Assembly: GCF_011068285.1 (NCBI RefSeq)
Contig: NZ_CP049616.1
Span: 248,001 to 312,000, forward strand
Direction of reading: 5' to 3'
DNA: 64,000 nt
Source: Flagellimonas oceani
GTDB taxonomy: Bacteria > Bacteroidota > Bacteroidia > Flavobacteriales > Flavobacteriaceae
Part shown: positions 26,838-36,299 of the stretch, in pieces
How the letters are laid out: every line of letters starts with the position of its first letter
Numbering within the stretch: position 1 is the stretch's first letter
The notes under the pieces: generated by a model
Database searches by the model: none
What the model was told of the DNA's origin: nothing
What the model saw: the letters and a program-made list of their open reading frames with translations, nothing else
Program-made: the position numbers and the translations under genes

Positions 26838-29156
26838 ATGAACAGATTCAAGTATTCCTTAGCTTCCATCTTGTTCCTTTTTGGAGCCGTTGTCATGGCA
26901 CAAGAAGAGGGAGATGCCAAAGAAAAGCGGGAGCCCGGTCATTACAACCAAAGTAGATTCAAACAATTGTACGAGGAGTTTTCCACTCCCAACACCTATC
27001 GTTCCGCATCCGGAGCCCCTGGCCCCGATTACTACCAACAGCAGGCCGATTATGTTATGGATATCCAGTTGGATGACAAGAATGCAAAGATCAGTGGAGA
27101 GGAGACCATAACCTACCATAACAATTCACCGGACGATCTGGAGTTTCTTTGGGTACAGTTAGATCAAAATGTACGGGCCAAAGATTCAAAGTCGCCTTTG
27201 CGTGATGGAAACGGTGTAAATATTGCCTATACAGCCGATAATTTTGCCCAAACGTACATCACCGAGCCGTTCGATGGTGGTTTCAATATACAATCGGTCA
27301 CCGATGCCAGTGGGAAGCCATTGTCCTACACCATCAACCAGACCATGATGCGCGTAAACATACCACAGCCGTTAAAAAGCGGTGAGAAGATTTCGTTTTC
27401 CATCAAATGGTGGTACAATATTCCGGACCATACCGTAAATAGGGCACGTTCCGGGTACGAGTATTTTCCAAAAGACGGGAACCGTGCCTATGTAATCGCA
27501 CAGTTCTTCCCAAGAATGGCCGTTTATAGTGATGTGGAAGGATGGCAGAACCATCAGTTCTGGGGAAGCGGAGAGTTCGCTTTGCCATTTGGTAATTATG
27601 AGGTAAGCATAACCGTACCGGCAGACCACATATTGGATGCAACGGGGGAGCTTCAAAACCGAGAGGAAGTATTTTCCAAAGAAATGATGAAGCGTTACAA
27701 GCAGGCCAAGAAGTCGTATGACAAGCCTGTGATCATTGTAACCCAAGAAGAGGCCGAAGCAGCGGAAAAAGGATTTTCAACCGATACCAAAACATGGAAA
27801 TTTAAAGCAACCAACGTTAGGGATTACGCATTTGCATCGTCCAGAAAATTTGTTTGGGACATGCAGGCCGTCAAAATCGGAAACAAGGATGTAATGGCGG
27901 TATCGCTTTACCCAAAAGAAGGTAATCCACTTTGGGAAGAAATGTCTACCAAAGCTGTGGTGCAGACTTTGCAGACCTATTCCAAGCATACCTTTGATTA
28001 TCCTTACCATAAGGCCATTTCCGTGCATGCAAAGAACCAGGGAATGGAGTATCCGATGATTTGCTGGAACTATGGGCGTCCCAATGAGGACGGTACCTAT
28101 TCCGACAGGGTTAAATACGGTATGATCAGTGTGATCATCCACGAAGTGGGACACAACTACTTCCCTATGATCGTCAATTCAGATGAACGTCAGTGGGGAT
28201 GGATGGACGAAGGAATCAACACCTTTGCCCAGTATTTGGCAGAGCAGGAATTTGGTGAAAATTACCCTGAGATAATAGCTCCAAATACAGCGTATCCCTC
28301 ACGAAGAGGAAAGGCAGCGGACATTGTACCCTACATGGCAGGAGACCAAAGTTACATTTCCCCGATCATGTCCAACCCGGAGAATGTGTACCAATTGGGC
28401 CCGAACGCCTATGGTAAACCGGCAACGGCACTTAACATTTTAAGGGAGACCGTAATGGGAGAAGAATTGTTCGATCATGCGTTCCAGACCTATGCACAGC
28501 GTTGGATGTTCAAACACCCGACCCCGGAAGATTTCTTCCGTACCATGGAGGATGCGTCCGCAGTGGATTTGGATTGGTTCTGGAGAAGCTGGTTCTACAC
28601 CACCGATTATGTGGATATAGGGGTGTCAAGTGTTAAAAAATACTATGTGTCCAACAAGCCTACCAAGGAAATGGAAAAGTATATGGCCGATAGGAACCTT
28701 ACCGAGGCGGACCTTCCACCATTGGTATATTTGGCAGACGAAGAAAGCGAAGATTTTTTACCTGAACTTAAAGGAAAGTCCCCGACCGAGACCTCGAAAA
28801 ACCTTAAGGAGTTTATGATGGACAACATGTCCGAAGCCGAAAGAGCACAGGTAAAAGAGCCAAAGTATTTCTACGAGATCACTTTTGATAAGCCGGGAGG
28901 TATTCCAATGCCATTGATCGTAGAGTACACCTATGCCGATGGTACTACCGAAAACATTACCTATCCTCCGGAAATTTGGAGAAAGAACGATGCCGAGGTA
29001 AAAAGAGTAATGGCCACCCAAAAAGAATTGGTGGGAATCGTGGTAGACCCAAAATTGGAAACCGCGGATATCGACACCACCAACAACGCTTGGCCCAAGA
29101 AAGATGAGAAGTCCGACTTTGATAAGTTCAAGGAAAATATCAAGGGAGACGAGTAG
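26838..29156 (+). CDS. M1 family zinc metallopeptidase
   Basis: This 772-residue exported peptidase (signal MNRFKYSLASILFLFGAVVMAQ, which sets the start at 26838) has an M1 aminopeptidase-type active site. HEVGH lies at about residues 435-439 with the third zinc ligand Glu458 in WGWMDEGINTFAQYLAEQE. An N-terminal beta domain (AKISGEETITYHNNSP, LEFLWVQLDQN) precedes the catalytic domain. The usual GAMEN-type exopeptidase motif appears as NQGMEYPM. It may cleave peptides in the periplasm or outside; the substrate is unknown. A strong terminator follows. Confidence 0.9.
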   Translation: MNRFKYSLASILFLFGAVVMAQEEGDAKEKREPGHYNQSRFKQLYEEFSTPNTYRSASGAPGPDYYQQQADYVMDIQLDDKNAKISGEETITYHNNSPDDLEFLWVQLDQNVRAKDSKSPLRDGNGVNIAYTADNFAQTYITEPFDGGFNIQSVTDASGKPLSYTINQTMMRVNIPQPLKSGEKISFSIKWWYNIPDHTVNRARSGYEYFPKDGNRAYVIAQFFPRMAVYSDVEGWQNHQFWGSGEFALPFGNYEVSITVPADHILDATGELQNREEVFSKEMMKRYKQAKKSYDKPVIIVTQEEAEAAEKGFSTDTKTWKFKATNVRDYAFASSRKFVWDMQAVKIGNKDVMAVSLYPKEGNPLWEEMSTKAVVQTLQTYSKHTFDYPYHKAISVHAKNQGMEYPMICWNYGRPNEDGTYSDRVKYGMISVIIHEVGHNYFPMIVNSDERQWGWMDEGINTFAQYLAEQEFGENYPEIIAPNTAYPSRRGKAADIVPYMAGDQSYISPIMSNPENVYQLGPNAYGKPATALNILRETVMGEELFDHAFQTYAQRWMFKHPTPEDFFRTMEDASAVDLDWFWRSWFYTTDYVDIGVSSVKKYYVSNKPTKEMEKYMADRNLTEADLPPLVYLADEESEDFLPELKGKSPTETSKNLKEFMMDNMSEAERAQVKEPKYFYEITFDKPGGIPMPLIVEYTYADGTTENITYPPEIWRKNDAEVKRVMATQKELVGIVVDPKLETADIDTTNNAWPKKDEKSDFDKFKENIKGDE

Positions 29157-29175
29157 ATAAAAAACATTGTTAAGG

Positions 29176-29202
29176 GCCCCGTGATTTCACGGGGCTTTTT
29201 TT
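29176..29202 (+). terminator. Rho-independent terminator after M1 peptidase gene
   Basis: A 9-bp GC-rich stem GCCCCGTGA / TCACGGGGC with a two-base loop, followed by seven T. Confidence 0.92.
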
Positions 29203-29204
29203 AT

Positions 29205-29231
29205 TTTGGAATGAAGTTCTGATTATATTTG
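29205..29231 (+). promoter_or_regulatory. putative tatA promoter
   Basis: TATATTTG at 29224-29231 is an exact -7 match; a TTTG at 29205-29208 lies 15 bp upstream, shorter than the usual spacing. The box ends 4 bp before the ATG, so the mRNA would be almost leaderless. Confidence 0.45.
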
Positions 29232-29235
29232 TGCC

Positions 29236-29514
29236 ATGCAATTTCTATTTATTAGTGGAGCCGAGATTTTTTTCATCCTATTTATAGTGGTGATGGTGTT
29301 TGGTGCGGACAAGATTCCCGGTATAGCCCGGGGGCTCGGCAAAGGAATGCGCCAACTTAAGGACGCCACGGACGATATTAAACGGGAAATACAAAAAAGT
29401 ACGGATGATGTGGATACTGATTTCACAAAGAACATCCGCAAGGAAATCGACGATGTAAAGAAGAATGTGAACGAAGTATCCGGTTCCATCAAAAGAGACC
29501 TCAATAAGAAATAG
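29236..29514 (+). CDS. tatA: Sec-independent translocase subunit TatA/TatB
   Basis: This 92-residue protein has one N-terminal membrane helix (residues 5-22), the hinge FGADKIPGIARGLGKGMRQL and an amphipathic helix followed by a charged tail. It is one of the pore-forming subunits of the twin-arginine pathway. TatA and TatB cannot be told apart from this sequence, although the short length favours TatA. Two Tat-type substrates occur in this window (the M15 peptidase and the GH109-like enzyme). PAP2 follows after 6 bp. Confidence 0.88.
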   Translation: MQFLFISGAEIFFILFIVVMVFGADKIPGIARGLGKGMRQLKDATDDIKREIQKSTDDVDTDFTKNIRKEIDDVKKNVNEVSGSIKRDLNKK

Positions 29515-29520
29515 ATCCTT

Positions 29521-30093
29521 ATGTTGGAAAAATTGCTCAAATGGGATAGGGACACTTTTGTTTATCTCAATGGTCTGGGCATAGAGGATTACGATGTTTT
29601 TTGGTCCACCGTTACCAATATTACCACTTGGATACCCCTGTTTATCCTTTTTCTGGCTCTTTTTTACCTTAAATTTTCAAGAACAGAGGCACTATATAAG
29701 TTTTTGACAGTTTTGGGATTGGTGGTTTTTATCACGGCCATTACCCATATCACCAAAATTTCGGTGGCAAGGTTACGCCCGAACAATACAGAAGAGATCA
29801 ATACGCTGATCCGTATTCTAAAAAGCCCAACGGACTATAGCTTTTTTTCGGGCCATGCCTCCAGCTCCTTTTCCATTACCACTTTGGTATTCCTTTTTTT
29901 ACGGCATAAGGTAAAATGGGCAGTGCTCTTTTTTATATGGCCCATCCTTTTTGCCATGAGCCGCATTTATGTGGGCGTACATTTTCCTGTGGATATTATA
30001 GTGGGAACAGTGGTCGGAATATTATCGGGATTACTTTTCTATTGGCTCTATCAACGTTTTATAGTACCCTACTCAACGTCAGTCCGTCCCTAA
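29521..30093 (+). CDS. PAP2 family membrane phosphatase
   Basis: This 190-residue integral membrane protein is in the type 2 phosphatidic acid phosphatase family. The three catalytic motifs are present in order: KISVARLRPNN, YSFFSGHASSSFS and SRIYVGVHFPVDIIVG. Likely substrates are lipid phosphates such as undecaprenyl pyrophosphate or phosphatidic acid, acting on the outer face of the inner membrane. Its last 35 bp overlap the convergent O-methyltransferase gene. Confidence 0.9.
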   Translation: MLEKLLKWDRDTFVYLNGLGIEDYDVFWSTVTNITTWIPLFILFLALFYLKFSRTEALYKFLTVLGLVVFITAITHITKISVARLRPNNTEEINTLIRILKSPTDYSFFSGHASSSFSITTLVFLFLRHKVKWAVLFFIWPILFAMSRIYVGVHFPVDIIVGTVVGILSGLLFYWLYQRFIVPYSTSVRP

Positions 30094-30700
30094 TGGGCAA
30101 CAATACCGTTTCTACCCTTGGGTCTGCTTTTAATTTATGATTGTATTCCAGCAACGCAGCAGTGGCCTTGTCGGAACGCTCTAAAGGTTCCACTACTTTT
30201 CCCGACCAAAGCACATTGTCCGAAAGAATTACGCCGCCCGGTCTGGTTTTTTGAATCACCGCCTCAAAATAGGCATCATAGTTTACTTTTTGCGCATCAA
30301 TAAAAACCAGGTCGAAGGTTTGTTCCAGTTTGGGCACAATAGTTAGAGCATCACCTATATGTTGTTTGATTTGCGGTCCAAACCCACTTTTGTCAAAATA
30401 CCTTCGCTGCATATCGTGTAGTTCCTCATTTACCTCAATAGTGTGGAGTTCCCCATCTTTTTGAAGCCCTTCCGCCAAACACAAGGCAGAATAGCCCGTA
30501 TACGTGCCAATTTCCAAAATGTACTTGGGGCTGATGATTTTGGACAACATGCCCAACACCCTGCCCTGAAAATGCCCGGTGATCATTCGGGGCTGCACCA
30601 CTTTTAAGTGTGTTTCACGGGTGAGTTCCTGGAGTAATTTGGGCTCGTCCTGAGAACTGTTGGCAATGTAACTCTCCAAAATGGGCGATAGGAAATGCAT
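30059..30700 (-). CDS. O-methyltransferase (class I SAM, catechol-OMT-like)
   Basis: This 213-residue enzyme has the typical motifs YILEIGTYTGYSALCLAEGL, DLVFIDAQKVNYDAYFE and GGVILSDNVLWSGKV. It resembles bacterial Mg2+-dependent O-methyltransferases of the caffeoyl-CoA/catechol type. I start at the ATG giving MHFLSPILESYI, trimming a 19-residue extension that would overlap the divergent GNAT region. The 3' end overlaps the PAP2 gene. The methyl acceptor is unknown. Confidence 0.88.
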   Translation of the reverse strand: MHFLSPILESYIANSSQDEPKLLQELTRETHLKVVQPRMITGHFQGRVLGMLSKIISPKYILEIGTYTGYSALCLAEGLQKDGELHTIEVNEELHDMQRRYFDKSGFGPQIKQHIGDALTIVPKLEQTFDLVFIDAQKVNYDAYFEAVIQKTRPGGVILSDNVLWSGKVVEPLERSDKATAALLEYNHKLKADPRVETVLLPIRDGLTLSRVL

Positions 30701-30766
30701 GGATATATTTTTCGCAAAAATATAGAAAAGAACTACATTGAAGGCTTCATAAAACAAAACAACCTC

Positions 30767-31231
30767 ATGACGCTACCAAAGGTAAACATACGGACTGCCA
30801 CTTTGGACGACTTGCCCTTGCTGCTCAATTTTGAACAGGAAATCATAAAGGCGGAACGCCCTTTTGATGTTACCATAAAAGATGGCCCCATCAGCTATTA
30901 CGACATCGCTGCGATGATTAAAGACCCAAAAGCCCATGTAGTGGTCGCCGAAGTTGATGATAACATAGTGGCTTCGGGTTACGCCATTATCAAGAAAGCC
31001 AGGCATTATTTGGACCATGAGTTTTATGCATACTTGGGTTTTATGTACACCGACGAGGATTTTCGTGGGATGGGCATCAATGCACAAATTGTCGAAGAAC
31101 TTAAAAATTGGTCTCAACAAGAAGGTTTTAAGGAAATTAAATTAACGGTGTACAACGACAATCTACCTGCCATCAAGGCCTATGAAAAAGTAGGTTTTAA
31201 AAAGCATATCATCGAAATGCGGTTGACATAA
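30767..31231 (+). CDS. GNAT family N-acetyltransferase
   Basis: This 154-residue protein has the acetyl-CoA-binding fold: IRTATLDDLPLLLNFE at the start, YLGFMYTDEDFRGMGINAQI with the RxxGxG-type loop, and LTVYNDNLPAIKAYEKVGFK at the end. The start at ATG 30767 gives a standard beta-1 strand. The substrate cannot be inferred. Confidence 0.85.
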   Translation: MTLPKVNIRTATLDDLPLLLNFEQEIIKAERPFDVTIKDGPISYYDIAAMIKDPKAHVVVAEVDDNIVASGYAIIKKARHYLDHEFYAYLGFMYTDEDFRGMGINAQIVEELKNWSQQEGFKEIKLTVYNDNLPAIKAYEKVGFKKHIIEMRLT

Positions 31232-31263
31232 TTTTCTTTTCATCACATTACTTCCACAAATCG

Positions 31264-31271
31264 TATTTTTG
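31264..31271 (+). promoter_or_regulatory. putative -7 box of kynU
   Basis: TATTTTTG, an exact TAnnTTTG match, ends 11 bp before the kynU ATG. Confidence 0.4.
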
Positions 31272-31282
31272 ATGAAAACCAA

Positions 31283-32557
31283 ATGAAAATGACGTTCGAG
31301 AATACGCTTGAATTTGCCAAAAAGTTAGATGCGTCCGATGCATTGGCTTCCTACAGAAATGAATTCCACTATCCACAGGTCAACGGAAAAGACGTGATCT
31401 ATTTTACGGGGAATTCGCTTGGCCTCCAACCCAAACGGACCCAAAAATTCGTTGATGAGGTAATGAAGGATTGGCGAGAACTTGCCGTGGAAGGTCATTT
31501 TTATGCCGATAAGCCTTGGTGGGACTACCACGAAAGATTGGCCGAAGGTCTGGGCAAAGTGGTCGGTGCCAATCCAAAGGAAATTTCGGTGATGAACACG
31601 CTTACCGTAAACCTTCATTTGTTGATGGTGTCCTTTTACCGACCCACCGAAAAGAGATTCAAGATCATTTGCGAGGAAAAAGCATTTCCATCCGACCAAT
31701 ATATGCTACAAAGTCAGGTGCGTTATCACGGATTGAACCCTGAGGATACCATCGTAGAAGTAAAAAAACGTGATGGTGAGCATGCGTGGCGCACGGAGGA
31801 CATCATCCAAAAAATAAATGAGGTAGGGGATGAGCTTGCCCTAGTGTTGATGGGCGGCGTTAATTACTATAACGGCCAAGTGCTGGATATGGAGACCATT
31901 ACCAGAGCAGGTAAGGGTGTCGGAGCTTATGTAGGTTGGGATTTGGCCCATGGCGTAGGAAACATCAAATTGAACCTCCATGATTGGGATGCCGATTTCG
32001 CCGCTTGGTGCAGTTATAAATATATGAACAGTGGGCCAGGTAACGCATCCGGAATCTTTGTGCACGAAAAACACTTGGGCAAAGAGGACATCCCCCGTTT
32101 TGAAGGCTGGTGGGGAACCAAAAAAGAGACACGTTTTTTAATGAAGCCGGAGTTCGACCCTATCGAAACCGCCGATGCATGGCAACTGAGCAATCCCCCT
32201 ATTTTATCCATAGCACCCTATTTGGCCTCTCTGGAACTATTTGATGAAGTGGGCATGGATGCCCTTATCAAAAAACAAAAGACCATTGTGGCCTACTTGG
32301 AGTTTGTACTGCATGAAATTGATGAAGAAGTGGACAGTACTTTCGAAATAATAACTCCCAAAGCTAGAGGATGTCAACTTTCCGTGTTTTTGCACGGCGA
32401 GGGCAAGGCCATCTTTGACTATTTAATGAAAAAAGGTGTAATCACCGATTGGAGGGAACCGAATGTTATCCGATTGGCACCGGCTCCATTGTACTGCTCG
32501 TTCGAGGATATGTACCGTTTTGGACAAATCTTAAAAGCGGGTATACAGGGCAAGTAA
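31283..32557 (+). CDS. kynU: kynureninase
   Basis: KynU is a PLP enzyme that splits L-kynurenine or 3-hydroxykynurenine to anthranilate or 3-hydroxyanthranilate and alanine. The 424-residue protein matches the family: FTGNSLGLQPK, YYNGQVLDME, YVGWDLAHGVGN, and WCSYKYMNSGPG with the PLP-binding Lys246. With kmo ten kilobases downstream it belongs to the tryptophan-to-quinolinate route, which in many Flavobacteria makes NAD de novo. The GNAT gene is 51 bp upstream, and the MFS gene 41 bp downstream may be co-transcribed. Confidence 0.96.
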   Translation: MKMTFENTLEFAKKLDASDALASYRNEFHYPQVNGKDVIYFTGNSLGLQPKRTQKFVDEVMKDWRELAVEGHFYADKPWWDYHERLAEGLGKVVGANPKEISVMNTLTVNLHLLMVSFYRPTEKRFKIICEEKAFPSDQYMLQSQVRYHGLNPEDTIVEVKKRDGEHAWRTEDIIQKINEVGDELALVLMGGVNYYNGQVLDMETITRAGKGVGAYVGWDLAHGVGNIKLNLHDWDADFAAWCSYKYMNSGPGNASGIFVHEKHLGKEDIPRFEGWWGTKKETRFLMKPEFDPIETADAWQLSNPPILSIAPYLASLELFDEVGMDALIKKQKTIVAYLEFVLHEIDEEVDSTFEIITPKARGCQLSVFLHGEGKAIFDYLMKKGVITDWREPNVIRLAPAPLYCSFEDMYRFGQILKAGIQGK

Positions 32558-32598
32558 GAACCAATGCACTAAATTAACCGACTAAACACGACCAAAAA

Positions 32599-33747
32599 AT
32601 GAAATCCCTTTGGCTTATTCTGTCCAATCCAAGGTATTTTGGAGCGGCATGGGTCTTTACCAGTATCAATATTTGGTTTGGTACCTGGGCCATTTATATC
32701 CCGACCGTAAAGGACAAACTGGATATCAACAAGGCCGATTTGGGCATTGCACTATTTTGTTTGTCGGTGGGGGTTTTTGCCATTTTCCCAGTGGCTTCAA
32801 AAATCATAAATAAAATAGGGGTAGGTCGGTCGTCATGGTACGGGGTAATATTTGCCTCCCTAACAGCGATGTTGCCGCTGATGGCTCCGAATTATTATCT
32901 GCTGATGGCAGCGCTCTTCCTTTTTGGGGCCAGTAATGGATTTATAGATATTGCCATCAATACCTTGGTCACGGAAATTGAAAAGGAGGACAAACAAAAT
33001 TTTATGTCCGCGGCCCATGGCTTTTTTAGTTTGGGCGGGATCATAGTTGGTTTGGGAAGTTTTTTGATTCCGGTGATCGGAAGCCCTGTATTGCACATGG
33101 GCATTACCGTAGTTTTGGTTTTTCTCATCAATTTTTTTCTGAAGAAACATTACATCTATGTTGTGGCCGCACCTGTGGAGAAGGAGCCTTTTAGCCTAAA
33201 ATTGTTCAAGCCATTGCTGTTGTTGGGCATAATCGGGTTTGTATCCTTTGGTAGCGAAGGCGCCATTATTGATTGGAGTGCGCTTTACCTCAAGGAAATG
33301 ACCATGGCCCCGGAACTACTTATCGGCGCGGGATTTTTGGCATTTTCCACCACAATGACACTGGGTCGCTTTCTAGGGGATGGCATTAGTGCCAAAATCG
33401 GGCCCATACGAATCGTAGGATTGGGTGCGCTTATTGCTGCGGTAGGTTTTGTGTTGGTCTTAACCCAAAACACCACATGGTCCATTATTGGCTTTGCATT
33501 CAACGGGCTTGGTTTTTCGGTCATTGTGCCCGAACTGTTCCGTATCGGGGGCAATGTTAAGGGAGTGGATTCTTCCCAAGGCGTTGCTTTTATAGCTGGG
33601 TTCGGGTATATAGGGTTTTTGCTTGGGCCTGTTATTCTAGGATTTATTGCCGAAAGTGCCTCCCTTAATTATAGTTTTATCTTGCTCCTGTGTATGGCCC
33701 TCTTGGTTTTTGGGATTACGTTTTTCCTGCGAAGGAGGAGGAAGTAA
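32599..33747 (+). CDS. MFS transporter
   Basis: This 382-residue protein has about twelve hydrophobic spans and MFS landmarks such as RSSWYGVIFASL after TM2 and SEGAIIDWSALYLKEM in the second half. The overall wording resembles the sugar/fucose-permease-like branch, but no substrate can be assigned. It lies 41 bp after kynU, so a role in exchange of kynurenine-pathway compounds is possible but unproven. Confidence 0.8.
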   Translation: MKSLWLILSNPRYFGAAWVFTSINIWFGTWAIYIPTVKDKLDINKADLGIALFCLSVGVFAIFPVASKIINKIGVGRSSWYGVIFASLTAMLPLMAPNYYLLMAALFLFGASNGFIDIAINTLVTEIEKEDKQNFMSAAHGFFSLGGIIVGLGSFLIPVIGSPVLHMGITVVLVFLINFFLKKHYIYVVAAPVEKEPFSLKLFKPLLLLGIIGFVSFGSEGAIIDWSALYLKEMTMAPELLIGAGFLAFSTTMTLGRFLGDGISAKIGPIRIVGLGALIAAVGFVLVLTQNTTWSIIGFAFNGLGFSVIVPELFRIGGNVKGVDSSQGVAFIAGFGYIGFLLGPVILGFIAESASLNYSFILLLCMALLVFGITFFLRRRRK

Positions 33748-33878
33748 AATCAATTATATTTGCCATATCAGGATGGATTGATATTCCGCGAATTGTCAAA
33801 TGCTTTTCTAAGCGATCAGCTTAATATCTGGATTTATAATCAGTTTTTGGCTATATCAACTTCATACAAAGAAAACGG

Positions 33879-35387
33879 TTATTTTTCCTTTATCAGGACT
33901 TTTAATTCTTCAAGCTGTGTGTCCGATCGCCAAAGCACTTGGCTCATATCCCTTTCTATTTTTATATCTGGTGTTGTTCCGTAGCCGTCCAAAACCTTTC
34001 CATTTTTTTGAAAGGAGACCATTGTGCTGATTTTTCCGAACAATTTTGAATTAGGGAGGTCGACCCAGTCACTATTCCCACTAGAACCATCCGTTGTAAT
34101 CCCAACAATTTTCATATTCGGAATTCCTTTAAAAGCGGAAACAAAAACAGACGCCGCACTAAATGTTTTTTCGTTGGCTAAAATGTAGACGGGCCTATTA
34201 TAGTAAAATTGAGTTGCTGACAATTTTTCTCCGTTCAGTATGCCAAAATAGTATTCGCTGTACTTTGTTTCATCCAATTCATAGATAGGTTTGAAGTTTT
34301 TCAGAAACCCAGTTACCTTTTTCTGTTCCCTGTCGTCCAATTCCGAAAAGGAGTGTAAAAATCGGCTGTGCAGGCTTTCTTGATAATCTTTAGGCAATGG
34401 CAATGGACCCCTTTGTTTAACTATGTTTACAATATGAATAGAGTCGGGGTGTATCAAATATTTAGCAAACTCATAGAGCAAATCCCGTGTTCCGCCACTA
34501 TTCGCCCTTACATCGATAATAAGGGCTTCGCTATTGTTTTGAATGGATTTCATAAATGAATTGACTTTCTCAAAAAGTAGTGGGGCTTCATCTTTGCTTA
34601 CCATTTCCGGTAGTTTAATGTATGCAATGTTGTCGTCTAAACTAAATAGCCCATCAATAATTTCTGGTTGGTTAAAGTCCTCATCTTCAATAAAAAGATA
34701 GTCTATTTCAAATTTTTCGTCCCATGGTCGTTGTCGTTCTGATTTGTCTATTACAGGAACGATTAAAGTTGTGTCATTTTGGAATAAATCGTTTGAAAGC
34801 GTTAATTTGACTTCTTTCGGCAGAGGTTTGTTCAGCAAGATGTAATTTTTTTGAATATCCCTAATGTCACGGACTGCCAGCGTATAATAGGTCTCTTTGG
34901 GAGCCTCAATGTCTCCTGGCCTCGTTTGTTGCAAGAATTCATCTAACTCGAGACCATCAATTTTTTTAAGGTACGGGAAGTTTGGGTCTAGGATTTTCAA
35001 TGTTTTATCCTCATCATAACTCAAGACAACAACTTTATCGTTTACAGGTGCGTAAACAAACGGTAAAAATAATGACTCGTTTAGACTATAGCCTCTAATG
35101 CCATTTAAAGCTGAATGTCTATCCCCGATTTTGGCCAAGGTGTTGGTGATAAACAAACCAAAATTTTCAAGTCGTGTGGAATCTTTTAACGATGTAAGAT
35201 AGGTTTCAAAGTCCTTGTTGAAATCAAAACCGTTCAGATAAGCATAGGAAGACTTTTCATTTAATGTTTTGGTCAAAAATTCAACATCTTCTGTTACTTG
35301 TTTTTTGGTGAGCCAATTATCCTGTGCTTGTACATGTACGATTACCAGACAGAATAATGGGATGGTGGTTAGGTTTTTCAGTTTCAT
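33879..35387 (-). CDS. S41 family serine peptidase (C-terminal-processing-like), exported
   Basis: This 502-residue protein has a short signal peptide (MKLKNLTTIPLFCLVIVHVQAQ) and an S41/Tsp-type catalytic domain in the second half: LIIDVRANSGGTRDL, PVYILANEKTFSAASVFVSAF with the likely nucleophile serine, and GITTDGSSGNSDWVDLPN. No clear PDZ domain is visible between the signal and the catalytic part. The gene reads as AT-rich beside its neighbours and stands alone, with 131 and 135 bp on either side. Substrate unknown. Confidence 0.82.
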   Translation of the reverse strand: MKLKNLTTIPLFCLVIVHVQAQDNWLTKKQVTEDVEFLTKTLNEKSSYAYLNGFDFNKDFETYLTSLKDSTRLENFGLFITNTLAKIGDRHSALNGIRGYSLNESLFLPFVYAPVNDKVVVLSYDEDKTLKILDPNFPYLKKIDGLELDEFLQQTRPGDIEAPKETYYTLAVRDIRDIQKNYILLNKPLPKEVKLTLSNDLFQNDTTLIVPVIDKSERQRPWDEKFEIDYLFIEDEDFNQPEIIDGLFSLDDNIAYIKLPEMVSKDEAPLLFEKVNSFMKSIQNNSEALIIDVRANSGGTRDLLYEFAKYLIHPDSIHIVNIVKQRGPLPLPKDYQESLHSRFLHSFSELDDREQKKVTGFLKNFKPIYELDETKYSEYYFGILNGEKLSATQFYYNRPVYILANEKTFSAASVFVSAFKGIPNMKIVGITTDGSSGNSDWVDLPNSKLFGKISTMVSFQKNGKVLDGYGTTPDIKIERDMSQVLWRSDTQLEELKVLIKEK

Positions 35388-35432
35388 TTATAGCTTTTGT
35401 TTCAAAAGGTTCTTTACCTGAAATAGGGAATT

Positions 35433-35453
35433 AAATGATGGAAAACATCATTT
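35433..35453. terminator. weak AT-rich hairpin
   Basis: AAATGATG / CATCATTT pairs around GAAAA between two minus-strand genes. The stem is AT-rich and the T-run on the minus strand is imperfect, so termination after the 35523 gene is only possible. Confidence 0.3.
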
Positions 35454-35522
35454 TTAGCGTTAGGGAGAACTTTGAAAATATTTTTTGTGAGCAAACTATG
35501 CTCGCAAAATCAAATATGCCTA

Positions 35523-36212
35523 TTATTCCTTACTCACGGAAAGCCCGGTAAAATAGAGGCTCATACCGCCTTCGGGACGGTTGTGCTGTTTGGCCAGTTG
35601 CAGGCCTTCCACATCAACATAATCTTCCCAAGTGGACACCAAGTTGGGCTCTTCCTGATTGGATTTGCGGTACGCCCACTCCCGAACGATAAAATCATCC
35701 TTAAAATAGAAATCATATGCATCACCTGGGGTATAGCCGCCTTCATTGGCATATACGATGGTCAACTTTTGCATGGGCTCCTTACTGATGGGTGCTGTGG
35801 CCTCTGCCGTCTGTTCGTAAGTGTAGTTGTTGGCGTCCCACATCAAATTAAAGGGGGCCATTAACCAGTACCTGTCGTTGATGAATCCACCATTGGTCTT
35901 TAGGGCAATACTGTCCATATCCGCCCGATTATAAGTTAGGGTATCAGCTCCAGAAATAGCGGTAACCATATTTGTTTTTGGTTCCCAGGCCCATTTGCGT
36001 TCAAAATGCATGGAATCCCTGTCCACGTTAAAGGTAAAAGTGATTTCCTTTACATCTGCCCAGTTGTCGTAACCATGCGCCTCGGCTATGAGTTCGGGGA
36101 CCGTTTTTTCGGGTTCCGTGGTTTCAGCGGTTTCTCCAGTTTTTTTTGGTTCTGTTTTGCAGGCAACAAAAAATATAAAAACGAACAGTGCAACGAGGTA
36201 ATTGGTCTTCAT
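35523..36212 (-). CDS. lipoprotein of unknown function
   Basis: This 229-residue protein has a clear lipobox (FFVAC, Cys18) and an acidic Thr/Pro/Glu linker. The beta-rich domain holds DVKEITFTFNVDRDSMHFER, WEPKTNMVTAIS and DAYDFYFKDDFIVREWAY. The pattern of paired strands and tryptophans suggests a LolA-like or lipocalin-like fold, but I cannot assign a family. A perfect TATATTTG lies 15 bp before its ATG. Transcription is divergent from the ECF sigma gene. Confidence 0.7.
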   Translation of the reverse strand: MKTNYLVALFVFIFFVACKTEPKKTGETAETTEPEKTVPELIAEAHGYDNWADVKEITFTFNVDRDSMHFERKWAWEPKTNMVTAISGADTLTYNRADMDSIALKTNGGFINDRYWLMAPFNLMWDANNYTYEQTAEATAPISKEPMQKLTIVYANEGGYTPGDAYDFYFKDDFIVREWAYRKSNQEEPNLVSTWEDYVDVEGLQLAKQHNRPEGGMSLYFTGLSVSKE

Positions 36213-36226
36213 ATCTGGTTTTTAAC

Positions 36227-36234
36227 CAAATATA
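36227..36234 (-). promoter_or_regulatory. putative -7 box of the 35523 lipoprotein gene
   Basis: TATATTTG on the minus strand is an exact TAnnTTTG match located 15 bp before ATG 36212. Confidence 0.4.
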
Positions 36235-36299
36235 CTAGGAAAATCTGTTAATTTGCGCCCCATTTTAAAAAGCCTGACCAAAAAAAATCTGTTTCTGGA

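Noticed and set aside
33755..33762. Perfect TATATTTG on the plus strand
   Set aside because: No plus-strand gene follows for 2.5 kb; it is probably a chance match in AT-rich sequence.
35434..35550. Short plus-strand frame beginning ATGATGGAAAAC
   Set aside because: About 37 codons, starts inside a hairpin and overlaps the 3' end of a minus-strand lipoprotein gene; no likeness to any protein.
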